Assembly (NCBI RefSeq): GCF_002001125.1 | Contig: NZ_MUNV01000005.1 | Location: 558,001 to 622,000 of the forward strand | Origin: Rhodanobacter sp. B04 | GTDB lineage: Bacteria > Pseudomonadota > Gammaproteobacteria > Xanthomonadales > Rhodanobacteraceae | Direction: 5' to 3' | DNA length: 64,000 bases | Shown: positions 19,351 to 26,635 of the stretch, one piece after another | Layout of the letters: every line of letters starts with the position of its first letter | How positions within the stretch are numbered: the stretch's first letter is position 1 | The notes under the pieces: model-generated | Told to the model about the DNA's origin: nothing | Databases searched by the model: none | Seen by the model: only the letters and a program-made list of their open reading frames with translations | Translations under genes and position numbers: made by a program

Positions 19351-20265
19351 TCAGCGCAGCAGCGTGGATTTGCCAAACAGCGACTCGACCAGGTCCACCG
19401 CCAGCTTGGCGGTCTGGTTGCGCTTGTCGTACGCCGGATTCAACTCGACGATGTCCAGCGACGCCATGCGGCCGGTGTCGGCGATCATCTCCATGCACAG
19501 CTGCGCCTCGCGGTAATCCGGACCGCCACGCACGGTCGTGCCGACGCCGGGGGCGATGCTCGGATCGAGGAAATCCACATCGAAGCTCACGTGCAGATGG
19601 GTATTTCCGTCGACGCCGGCCAGCGCCTCTTCCATGACGCCCTTCATGCCGATCTCGTCGATGCGACGCATGTCGAACACGCTCATGCGTGCCTCGCGCA
19701 CCAGCTGCTTTTCGCCCTCGTCCACCGAGCGGATGCCGATATAGCGGAAAACATCCGGCGTGGTTGCTGGTGTGTTGCCGCCGAGTCCGGTCAGTTCGGC
19801 CGGCCCGGTGCCGCACAGGCAGGCCACCGGCATGCCATGGATATTCCCCGACGGCGTGGCCTGCGCGGTGTTGAAGTCGGTGTGAGCATCCAGCCACAGC
19901 ACGCGCAGCCGCTTGCCTTGGTCGTGGCAGTGTCGCGCCACCGCCGAGATCGAACCGATCGCCAGGCAGTGATCACCGCCCAGCATGATCGGCAGGCGTC
20001 CGGCTTGAAGCTCCTGGTGAACAGCCGTATAGACAGCCGTATTCCATACCGCGACTTCATCCAGATGACGATAGCCATGTGTGGGCGGCTGCCACGGATT
20101 GAGCGGCCCCTGCAAATTGCCGCGATCGACCACGGTCAGTCCGCGACGCTCCAGCCTGGCGGCCAGATTGGCTACCCGCAACGCTTCCGGACCCATCGCG
20201 GCACCGCGATGTCCGGCACCGATATCGGTCGGCGCGCCGATCAATGAAACGATCCGTTTGTTCAT
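19351..20265 (-). CDS. rocF: Arginase
   Basis: Arginase hydrolyses L-arginine to ornithine and urea. The 304-residue protein belongs to the ureohydrolase family, with the manganese-binding motifs LGGDHCLAIGS, WLDAHTDFNT and SFDVDFLDPSIAPGVGT clearly visible. The N-terminus MNKRIVSLIGAPTDIGAG is typical of arginase rather than agmatinase. An alternative start eight codons upstream is possible; neither has a strong ribosome site. A 10-bp hairpin lies about 40 bases upstream in the leader. trpS follows 34 bases downstream. Confidence 0.93.
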   Translation of the reverse strand: MNKRIVSLIGAPTDIGAGHRGAAMGPEALRVANLAARLERRGLTVVDRGNLQGPLNPWQPPTHGYRHLDEVAVWNTAVYTAVHQELQAGRLPIMLGGDHCLAIGSISAVARHCHDQGKRLRVLWLDAHTDFNTAQATPSGNIHGMPVACLCGTGPAELTGLGGNTPATTPDVFRYIGIRSVDEGEKQLVREARMSVFDMRRIDEIGMKGVMEEALAGVDGNTHLHVSFDVDFLDPSIAPGVGTTVRGGPDYREAQLCMEMIADTGRMASLDIVELNPAYDKRNQTAKLAVDLVESLFGKSTLLR

Positions 20266-21042
20266 CAGATGAGTACCTGCCTGTGGCATCCAACCGGCGC
20301 AGGCCGATGCCGGCGCACAGCCGGCATCGTTGTAATGGCGACGACCCACGACATGAGCCAGCGCGAGCTGATCGGAGTTTACCGGAACGGGCCGATCGGC
20401 GCCGTGCGAGCCTGACGGAAGGAGCTATGCTCAAAGCCGAAGCGCGCTTGAAGATGGCCTGCGGCGCAAGCGAATCCGAAACGAGGACACTAGACCTCGG
20501 CCACTGCACCCGACTGGGCGCCACGGCTACGAAGGAACGACGGCAATCTAATTGGGTTCAAGCTGGCGGTTTCGCGCCAGCTCATCCTCACGGCGCGACC
20601 GTGCACCGGAACTCCAAGAGACTAGGTCGCGACCGGTGGCTACCTCCGCAGCCCCCGTATCTGGAACAACTTTCCCCAACAGCGTCCCTGCAAACAACCA
20701 CACTCCCCGCCAGAAGGCGGAATGAGCAAGCAGCGCGTGCATGTAGTTCACCCTTCCGCTGCCCCTGTGCAGCGGTCAGGCGGACTTTAGCAAATTTTTA
20801 CGCCTTGCGCACATTCTTGCAATCTCATGACAAACACCCCCAAGCAGCTGGTGAGTGGTCTCTGCAAACCAGCCGGCTGGCGCGACCTGCCTGGACCAAG
20901 ATCGGGCCCGTGCACTTGTCCACCGAGTCCCCTTGCGGCAATCACCCGGGCTCGACCACGACGCAAGCCACGCTCGCAAAGTGCATGGGAAGGTATGCAA
21001 TCGCGTGCCTGCCAATGCGCCAATGCAAGCAGCTGTCAAGAA
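20266..21042. other. Gene-poor intergenic stretch upstream of arginase
   Basis: No convincing gene is seen in these 777 bases. The near end holds a perfect 10-bp hairpin (CGATGCCGGC at 20305-20314 paired with 20320-20329, 5-base loop), which would fall in the arginase leader. A minus-strand frame of 67 codons at 20548-20751 has an aromatic, hydrophobic N-terminus but no ribosome site, and is not accepted. Base composition is visibly less GC-rich than in flanking genes. Confidence 0.55.
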
Positions 21043-21285
21043 TCACGCTGCCTTGGCGGGAGCTGATATATCCGAATCAGCGTAACGAGCCAGATCGATA
21101 ACAAATTCCGCACAAACCATCTCGACACAGACTGTGCGACCAGAACTGGCATATTCCTCGCGCGCAAGCCCACGGGCCAGGCGGATTGCATGCGCAAGGC
21201 GCAATCCATCAAACAGCACGGTCGAGCCACTGCTGATGCACCACAAACCGTGGCTACTTTCCTTGATGGTCAAAACAACACGCAT
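21043..21285 (-). CDS. Small protein of unknown function (80 residues)
   Basis: The translation starts MRVVLTIKESSHGLWCISS and continues with FDGLRLAHAIRLARGLAREE, then VCVEMVCAEFVIDLARYAD. A short beta-hairpin followed by a helix and another strand is suggested, a layout reminiscent of small DUF2188-like proteins that bear a Trp/Gly hairpin and an Ala/Arg-rich helix. The start is fixed by a strong GGAGG eight bases upstream; a more distant in-frame codon is less likely. It probably forms a single-gene unit within a gene-poor segment. Function unknown. Confidence 0.65.
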   Translation of the reverse strand: MRVVLTIKESSHGLWCISSGSTVLFDGLRLAHAIRLARGLAREEYASSGRTVCVEMVCAEFVIDLARYADSDISAPAKAA

Positions 21286-21568
21286 CGTTGCACCCTCCAG
21301 CAAAGGAATGCCCGGATATGCGACGCCTCCCCAGGACGCTCATGAAATCCGGGATTGTTCCAGCTTCGTTGCTGCCACGCGTGGCGTATGTCGGCGGCGG
21401 CCTACAGCCGACGTCCGGCTGTGCCGTCGCGCTGACTATTCGTGCCGTACCGCCGCTGGGTCGGTCACAAAGAGAACCCGCGCAACTCCGGCATTGGCAC
21501 GCACTACCAGGCATGCGCCTGGTTCGCGCTGATGCATGCTCCACGGCAGCGAATGCCGTGTCGTCCGC

Positions 21569-21820
21569 TCAGCGATAACCGGACAGGCTGTGCTGTTGCG
21601 GATCCGGCACGCGTCCATATTTGGCCAGAACGATCGGATCCGAATATATGCCGCGATCCGTATCGGCGCCCTGTGCATACACCAGCACACCCTCACATTG
21701 GCTGGCCAACTGTTCGCCGCAGCGCCGTGCAAACTCTTCCATACCGTGCAGCACCGGTTTCCCAGGCAAGACGGCACCATCCACTGCATGAAAGCCTTGC
21801 ACTACATAGAGCGTTTGCAT
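21569..21820 (-). CDS. Small conserved-looking protein of unknown function (83 residues)
   Basis: The product starts MQTLYVVQGFHAVDGAVLPG and then has an amphipathic helix (MEEFARRCGEQLASQ) followed by EGVLVYAQGADTD and DPIVLAKYGRVPD. The pattern (VVQ-strand, helix, VLVY-strand, acidic turn, then a final LAKYGxVP) is one I have seen in short proteins of Proteobacteria without a named function. A GAGG ribosome site lies upstream. A longer frame on the opposite strand covers the same bases but reads as a shadow. Confidence 0.65.
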   Translation of the reverse strand: MQTLYVVQGFHAVDGAVLPGKPVLHGMEEFARRCGEQLASQCEGVLVYAQGADTDRGIYSDPIVLAKYGRVPDPQQHSLSGYR

Positions 21821-22154
21821 GATCCGGCCTCTTGGCTAGCCATGCTCAGCAGCGTGCCGGCACCGAAGTGCATGAGTTGCGACGAAGGCGTTAAACGCTG
21901 GTTGCGCGTTCAGCCATACGTTCATGTACTCGACAACTCCTGCCTATGGGCCGCCCAAGATATCAACGAACAGTAAAGAGCTCGCGTCGATGCCCTGCCC
22001 CTGCCGCTGGCTCGGCATAGAAGCCGTCTGAAAAATCATCCTGAATCCACACCGACCTTGAATAATTTCCCGGGCGAACGCCAAGGGCGCTGCTGGATCG
22101 CTGCGCACCGAATGACCAGTGCATGACAAGCACGATGCTGCGTTGAAATTGATC

Positions 22155-22212
22155 TGTGATGCAGATCACAAATTCATGCGCGGCGATATGGGTAAATGTG
22201 ATTTGCATCACC
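22155..22212. promoter_or_regulatory. Two tandem CRP/Clp-type binding sites
   Basis: The first site, TGTGATGCAGATCACA (22155-22170), fits the TGTGA-N6-TCACA consensus of CRP and of Clp in Xanthomonadales exactly. The second, TGTGATTTGCATCACC (22197-22212), has the left half perfect and one mismatch at the right end. The centres are 42 bp apart, four helical turns. No protein gene starts immediately on either side. The likely target is a short plus-strand transcript ending at the terminator near 22300. Confidence 0.72.
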
Positions 22213-22224
22213 TATGTAGCTAAC

Positions 22225-22307
22225 CACTGCCGCCGTGAGGCGATCACCGTCCCATTCCCCCTAGCCCTATAGATGGATCAAGCCCGCTTCGGCGGGCTTA
22301 TTTTTTA
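22225..22307 (+). ncRNA. Candidate small RNA controlled by CRP/Clp-type sites
   Basis: A strong terminator on the plus strand has no protein gene upstream of it on that strand. The nearest promoter-like features are the CRP-type sites at 22155-22212 and a TATGTA -10-like box at 22213-22218. A transcript of roughly 80 bases would result, with a C-rich segment (CCCATTCCCCCTAGCCC) before the terminator. The 5' end is a guess. This is inference from an orphan terminator plus regulatory sites. Confidence 0.4.
22280..22307 (+). terminator. Orphan rho-independent terminator
   Basis: An 8-bp stem (AAGCCCGC / GCGGGCTT) closes on TTCG and is followed by ATTTTTTATT. It is a textbook intrinsic terminator on the plus strand, but all nearby protein genes are on the minus strand. 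Confidence 0.88.
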
Positions 22308-22705
22308 TTCTAGATGCAGCTTGGATGCGAATACCTTGAAGGCTGCACACGCCGCATAAACCGGTCACAGACGCATCGAAGCTCCAGTTCGATCGCTCTC
22401 GGCCGCGGCCGTTTGTCGTCGGCGCACCCATGGACACGGCTCAAACGACTATACGGACTGCGCGTGCAGACCGATGCGACATCGGTATGAATCCGCGGGC
22501 GCGGACGACAGGTACTTGATACCACGCGATGCACGGCGCGAGGCGCAAAACGGGACCGGCTTTCCCGCGAGGGCATGCTCGGAAGCCGATCAGGCAACAT
22601 GCCATCCGATAGTTTTCAGCTGGGTCGGCAGGCACATGCCAACCGTGTGAGGCCGCTGAAATGGCAGGCGATCGCCGAACCAAGGTCGCACGCGATGACC
22701 GGGAA
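22308..22705. other. Non-coding stretch between orphan terminator and tRNA-Thr
   Basis: About 400 bases immediately beyond the 3' end of tRNA-Thr contain no accepted gene. The minus-strand frames at 22310-22683 have no ribosome sites and unremarkable composition. I looked for a duplicated tRNA 3' end marking an integrated element and did not find one. Confidence 0.5.
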
Positions 22706-22781
22706 TGGTGCCGGCAGCAGGAATCGAACCCGCGACCTACTGATTACAAATCAGTTGCTCTACCAACTGAGCTATGCCGGC
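22706..22781 (-). tRNA. tRNA-Thr (anticodon TGT)
   Basis: The 76-base minus-strand sequence folds into a complete cloverleaf. The acceptor stem GCCGGCA pairs with TGCCGGC, the D-loop region is AGCTCAGTTGGTAGAGC, the anticodon loop ATTTGTAA carries TGT, and the T-arm contains GGTTCGATTCC. The CCA end is encoded. It reads ACA threonine codons. It lies 37 bases from the stop of the SPOR-domain gene on the same strand and could share its transcript. Confidence 0.97.
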
Positions 22782-22818
22782 GAAAGTCAGCAATTCTAGC
22801 AGGCTCCATCGTGCGTAC

Positions 22819-23484
22819 TCAAAAACAGCCGGTGCTGTGCGAACCAATGCCGCTGGCACTGATCCTGCTGCGCCAGTCGAAGCGGCTGCCGTCGGGTACC
22901 ACCAGGTCGAGCCAGTATTCGGGCACGCTTTCGCTGCGTTCGCTCATGCGGGCGGGAAAGCCGGCGGCGACCACCTGGTCGCGGCGGTTGCGTGCATTGG
23001 CTGGATCCTTGAACACCCCAAGGGAAATGGTGTTGGGCTGATCCCCGGAACTGACCACAAAGTAGTCGTTGAGATTATGCGCGCCGAGTTGTCGAGCCTG
23101 CTCCAATGCCTGCGCGCGGCTCGCAGCAGCCGGCAGATACACCCACCAGCCGCTGGTCAGACTGGTCTGCTCCTGGCGCGAACGCATGCGCGTGACCTGG
23201 GCGGTCAGCGCCTGTCGTGCATTGCGCAGGTCCTGCGGCGTGGAGAACGGCCCCAGCGCAAGGCAGCTATAGCTGATGGCCGGTGACGCGCCAGCCACGC
23301 TCGACCCTGCAGCTGGCATGCCGGTTGTGCCGGCAGCGACCGGCAGCTCCGACAGCAGGCGCAGCTCCGTCACCCCGGAGTCGGTCGGGTTACCGCCGCG
23401 GGCGTACGGCTGGCCCAGCAACAGCCATGCACCCACAGCAATATTGAGGGCACTCAAGAGCACAAACAGCAGACGCAGGAACAT
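22819..23484 (-). CDS. SPOR domain-containing membrane protein
   Basis: This 221-residue protein has an N-terminal signal anchor (FLRLLFVLLSALNIAVGAWLL) and a periplasmic part. The region from about residue 135 to 210 resembles a SPOR domain, with GWWVYLPAAASRAQALEQA and NTISLGVFKDPANARNRRDQ. SPOR domains bind septal peptidoglycan lacking stem peptides. The role in division is inferred from the domain only. It follows coaX by 31 bases in the birA-coaX run, an arrangement common in this group. The upstream extension of the frame is ignored because the anchor begins at the chosen ATG. Confidence 0.82.
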   Translation of the reverse strand: MFLRLLFVLLSALNIAVGAWLLLGQPYARGGNPTDSGVTELRLLSELPVAAGTTGMPAAGSSVAGASPAISYSCLALGPFSTPQDLRNARQALTAQVTRMRSRQEQTSLTSGWWVYLPAAASRAQALEQARQLGAHNLNDYFVVSSGDQPNTISLGVFKDPANARNRRDQVVAAGFPARMSERSESVPEYWLDLVVPDGSRFDWRSRISASGIGSHSTGCF

Positions 23485-23515
23485 CGAACCCCCATCACCG
23501 GCAGCAACCCACATT

Positions 23516-24277
23516 CTATCCGGGCGAGGATGCTGGCACTTGCGCATCGGCCCACAATGCCAGGCCGCGCAGTACGCCATCGTGGCTCAGCCGTACCGGC
23601 AGCGAAAGCAAGGGCAGCAAGGCCTCCGCATCACCACCGCCCAGCACCAAGGATGCCGAGCCGCCCAGCCGCGGCGCCATGTGGGTGGCAAAGCGTTCAA
23701 TCAGGGCCGCCGCCGCCTGCCAACAACCCGAGGTCACCGCATCGGCCGTGTTGTCCGCCAGCTCCAGAATTTCGCCGGGGCGTTCCGGCCGTACCCGTGC
23801 CGTGGCGCCCTGCAAGGACTGCTGCATCAGCTGCGGCCCAGGTGCGATCAAGCCACCCAGATGCTGGCCGGCTGCGGTCAGCGCATCCAGCGTCAGCGCC
23901 GTCCCGACGCCTGCCAGAACGCATGGTGCAGCCCCATCGGCATGCGCTGCCACCATGGCCAGAAAACGATCCACGCCCAGACGCTGCGGCTCGGCATAGG
24001 CATTGCGCACGCCACAGGCGCTGACTGGTGTCCGCAACCAGTTCGGCTCACGCCCGAACTGCCGTACGGCGCTGGTTGTCACCACGGCCTCACGCACGCT
24101 GTCGACCACCGAGCCGGCGGCGATCTGGTCAGGTCGCGGCAGCGATGACCAGGCCAGCTGCAAAACCACAGCGACGTCCTCCTGCCAACCTACCGCACCA
24201 TGCGCCAGCCAGGAGCCAGGTTGCGCCTGCAGTGCCCACTTCAGTCGCGTATTGCCCAGATCGAGCAGCAGCCTCAT
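23516..24277 (-). CDS. coaX: Type III pantothenate kinase
   Basis: CoaX phosphorylates pantothenate, the first step of coenzyme A synthesis, and belongs to the ASKHA fold. The 253-residue protein starts LLLDLGNTRLKWAL (phosphate-1 motif with the catalytic Asp region) and has RLGVDRFLAMVAAH, GTALTLDAL and GGLIAPGPQLM, all family signatures. Its start overlaps the birA stop by four bases (ATGA), so translation is coupled to birA. Linking birA and coaX ties biotin and CoA metabolism in a single transcript, an arrangement known in many bacteria. Confidence 0.96.
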   Translation of the reverse strand: MRLLLDLGNTRLKWALQAQPGSWLAHGAVGWQEDVAVVLQLAWSSLPRPDQIAAGSVVDSVREAVVTTSAVRQFGREPNWLRTPVSACGVRNAYAEPQRLGVDRFLAMVAAHADGAAPCVLAGVGTALTLDALTAAGQHLGGLIAPGPQLMQQSLQGATARVRPERPGEILELADNTADAVTSGCWQAAAALIERFATHMAPRLGGSASLVLGGGDAEALLPLLSLPVRLSHDGVLRGLALWADAQVPASSPG

Positions 24278-25263
24278 GCGCGTCGCACCGTGACATCCCC
24301 GCTATCGATCGAACGCAGGCTTCCATCGGCCAGACGTACCTGCAACGCACCACGGTGATCCACGCCGGCGCCGATGCCACCGAACATGCCAAGCGAACCG
24401 CTCAACTGCAGCGGCTGGCCATGCAGGAGATCGTGTCGGCCATAGTCGGCGACAAAGCCGGCAAAACCGTCGCGCTCGAATTGCTCCAAACCCTCCACCA
24501 GGCCAGCGATCAGCGCTGCAGCCATGCGGTTACGGTCCGGTGGCGTGCCGCCAGCCAGCGCAGCGATATCACTGGCTGGTTGCCCGGCCTGCGCATGCAG
24601 TGCCGGGGTCAGCCGCAGGTTGAGGCCGATCCCGATGATGGCCGCACACGGACCTTGGTATTCGCCGCTCAGCTCAACCAGGATGCCGCCCAGCTTGCCG
24701 CCCGGGCGGCCATCCTCGATGGCCAGCAGATCATTCGGCCATTTCAGACCGGCGCCGGCGATGTCCAGCGACTCCATCGCGCGCAGCACGATCACGCCGA
24801 CCGCCAATGACAGGCCGCTCAACGCGGCAAACCCCGATTCGAAGCGTTTGAGGCAGGACAGATACAGGTTCAACCCCGGCGGCGACAGCCATTTGCGTCC
24901 ACGCCGCCCGCGGCCGGCGGTCTGCGTCTCGGCCAGCAGCACACTGAAATCCTTCGCCACGGCACCACGCCGCTGCAACTCGCTGGAGGTCGAATCCAGC
25001 TCCCAGTGCACCTCCAGCGCACCCAGTCGGCGCGCCAAGGTGGGCGGCAGCATGGTGCGGATCAGCTTCGCATCCAGCATCTGCAGCGACCATGGCAGCC
25101 GGTAACCGGCCGCACCGCGCGCCTCGATCGGCACACCACGGGCCCGCAGGACCTCGACCTGCTTCCAGATCGCGGCACGGGTCACGCCAGCCTGTTCGGC
25201 CAGGCTGGTACCGGAGAGCGGTTCACCCGCGGCAAGCATGGCCAGCAACTGCGCCGGCTGCAT
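24274..25263 (-). CDS. birA: Bifunctional biotin-protein ligase and biotin operon repressor
   Basis: BirA activates biotin with ATP and attaches it to the biotin carrier protein of acetyl-CoA carboxylase. The 329-residue form also carries an N-terminal winged-helix DNA-binding domain (LSGTSLAEQAGVTRAAIWKQ, residues 17-36), so it can repress biotin genes. The catalytic part contains the biotinyl-AMP loop AGRGRRGRKW near residue 115 and LKWPNDLLAI. A C-terminal SH3-like cap ends with GALQVRLADGSLRSIDSGDV. It is the first gene of the birA-coaX-SPOR run. Confidence 0.96.
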   Translation of the reverse strand: MQPAQLLAMLAAGEPLSGTSLAEQAGVTRAAIWKQVEVLRARGVPIEARGAAGYRLPWSLQMLDAKLIRTMLPPTLARRLGALEVHWELDSTSSELQRRGAVAKDFSVLLAETQTAGRGRRGRKWLSPPGLNLYLSCLKRFESGFAALSGLSLAVGVIVLRAMESLDIAGAGLKWPNDLLAIEDGRPGGKLGGILVELSGEYQGPCAAIIGIGLNLRLTPALHAQAGQPASDIAALAGGTPPDRNRMAAALIAGLVEGLEQFERDGFAGFVADYGRHDLLHGQPLQLSGSLGMFGGIGAGVDHRGALQVRLADGSLRSIDSGDVTVRRA

Positions 25264-25487
25264 CAGCCCGCACCACCCAAAGGAACGGCCACAGGCCAGT
25301 GGCTGCGATAGTCAGGGAGATTCGGCAGGATGGGCATGCACGAATTCTAGCCCGGCCAGTACGGCACGCGGCATGCCGTCGCGGCGGAGCCTCATGGCAA
25401 ATGGCTATCCGGGCGCAGCACTGGCAGCGCAACGATGTTTCTGAGACGATCCAAGTCTTCGCTTGCGGGTCAGGGAGTTCGATCGCC

Positions 25488-25811
25488 ATGCGCGCCACAC
25501 ACTGGCTTATCGGTTGCACCTTGTGCATTGCCGGCATCGGCAGCGTCTGCGCAACGAGTCTGGATGCCCAGGAGCTGGACAACACCCAGCATGCGACTGC
25601 CGACAGCACCAGCTCGCGAGACAGCAGCGCGGGGGGTGGCGATGCGCTGGGGCTAACGCGGGATACACCGTCGCGCGGTAGCGCCAGCGAAAGCTCGGGC
25701 AGCGCCTCCGGCAACGGCAGCGATCGCTCCAACGGCACCTCCTCAGCACCGGCACCCTCTCGCCAGCCACATCTGGGCTGGCAATCGCTGCTGCCTGGAT
25801 CCATCCAGTAA
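25488..25811 (+). CDS. Secreted Ser/Gly-rich protein of unknown function
   Basis: The product has 107 residues. A signal peptide (MRATHWLIGCTLCIAGIGSV, cleavage near CAT or the next Ala-rich site) leads into a low-complexity stretch rich in Ser, Gly, Asp and Asn (about residues 38-85). A short conserved-looking end HLGWQSLLPGSIQ follows. CAGGGAG precedes the start. It ends 11 bases before mtfA and is likely co-transcribed with it. No family is recognised; the composition suggests an intrinsically disordered periplasmic protein. Confidence 0.65.
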   Translation: MRATHWLIGCTLCIAGIGSVCATSLDAQELDNTQHATADSTSSRDSSAGGGDALGLTRDTPSRGSASESSGSASGNGSDRSNGTSSAPAPSRQPHLGWQSLLPGSIQ

Positions 25812-25822
25812 CATCAGGCGCC

Positions 25823-26617
25823 ATGCCAGGACGTTGGTGGCAATCACTGCGGGCACGCTTCGAACCTGCGCCGATTGCCGACCCGTTGTGGCGACGTGCG
25901 CTGATGGCTTGCCCGCTGGCACGTCGACTGGATCCCGAACGACAGCATCAGCTGCGCCGACTCGCCACGCTATTTCTGGCCCGCAAACATTTCCACGCAT
26001 TGGCGGGCGCCGTGCTGGACGACTACTGGCGGCTGCTGATCGCCATGCAAGCCTGTCTGCCGGCGTTGCAGCAGGGAGCCGGCAGCCTGCGCGGCTGGCG
26101 CGACGTGCTGATTTATCCGGGTGAGTTCAAGGTACGTCGCAGCCATCACGATGATCGCACCGGTTTCGTCACCGGAAGCGACGAGACACTGGCGGGCGAA
26201 GCGTGGCAGCGCGATCCGCTGGTGCTGTCGCTGGCCGACGTGCAACTTGACCTGGAGCAGCCGTGGGACGGCTACAACGTGGTCGTGCACGAGATGGCAC
26301 ACAAGCTGGACATGCTCGACGGGCCGCCCGATGGCGTACCGCCGCTGGTGGAGATTCCACGGCGACGCTGGATCGAGCAGTTCCAGCATGCCCACGATCG
26401 CCTGCTCAGCACGCCGACAGACAATCACGAAAGCCCGATCGATCACTATGCGGCGGAAAGCGCCAGCGAATATTTCGCCGTGGTCAGCGAGTTGCACTAC
26501 TCGCAACCCGCACTACTACGCAAGGCCGAGCCGGCGGTCGCGGAGTTGCTGGAAGCGTTCTACGGCCGTTCACCGGCCGAGGGCTGCGAACCGCCCGGAT
26601 TCTGTCGCGCGCGGTGA
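25823..26617 (+). CDS. mtfA: MtfA-type zinc peptidase (M90 family)
   Basis: MtfA is a zinc-dependent aminopeptidase known in E. coli to bind the glucose-repressor Mlc (DgsA). The 264-residue protein has the zincin helix VVVHEMAHKLDMLDG near residue 155. A downstream Glu in AAESASEYFAVVSE provides the third ligand. PGEFKVRRSHHDDRTGFVTG is a further family landmark. Whether this organism has an Mlc partner cannot be seen here. It forms a pair with the upstream secreted protein gene. Confidence 0.9.
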   Translation: MPGRWWQSLRARFEPAPIADPLWRRALMACPLARRLDPERQHQLRRLATLFLARKHFHALAGAVLDDYWRLLIAMQACLPALQQGAGSLRGWRDVLIYPGEFKVRRSHHDDRTGFVTGSDETLAGEAWQRDPLVLSLADVQLDLEQPWDGYNVVVHEMAHKLDMLDGPPDGVPPLVEIPRRRWIEQFQHAHDRLLSTPTDNHESPIDHYAAESASEYFAVVSELHYSQPALLRKAEPAVAELLEAFYGRSPAEGCEPPGFCRAR

Positions 26618-26635
26618 ACCCAGCTGTTTGTCTCG

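Noticed and set aside
20548-20751. Minus-strand frame of 67 codons with a hydrophobic N-terminus
   Set aside because: No ribosome site and no family resemblance; left as unassigned.
21536-21976. Plus-strand frame of 146 codons
   Set aside because: Most of it is antisense to the 83-residue minus-strand gene, which has the better composition and a ribosome site.
21963-22211. Minus-strand frame of 82 codons overlapping the CRP-type sites
   Set aside because: Its start would lie inside the second CRP-type site with no proper ribosome site, and the product has no recognisable pattern.
22308-22705. Possible attachment site at the 3' end of tRNA-Thr
   Set aside because: No second copy of the tRNA 3' end and no integrase gene were found in the window.
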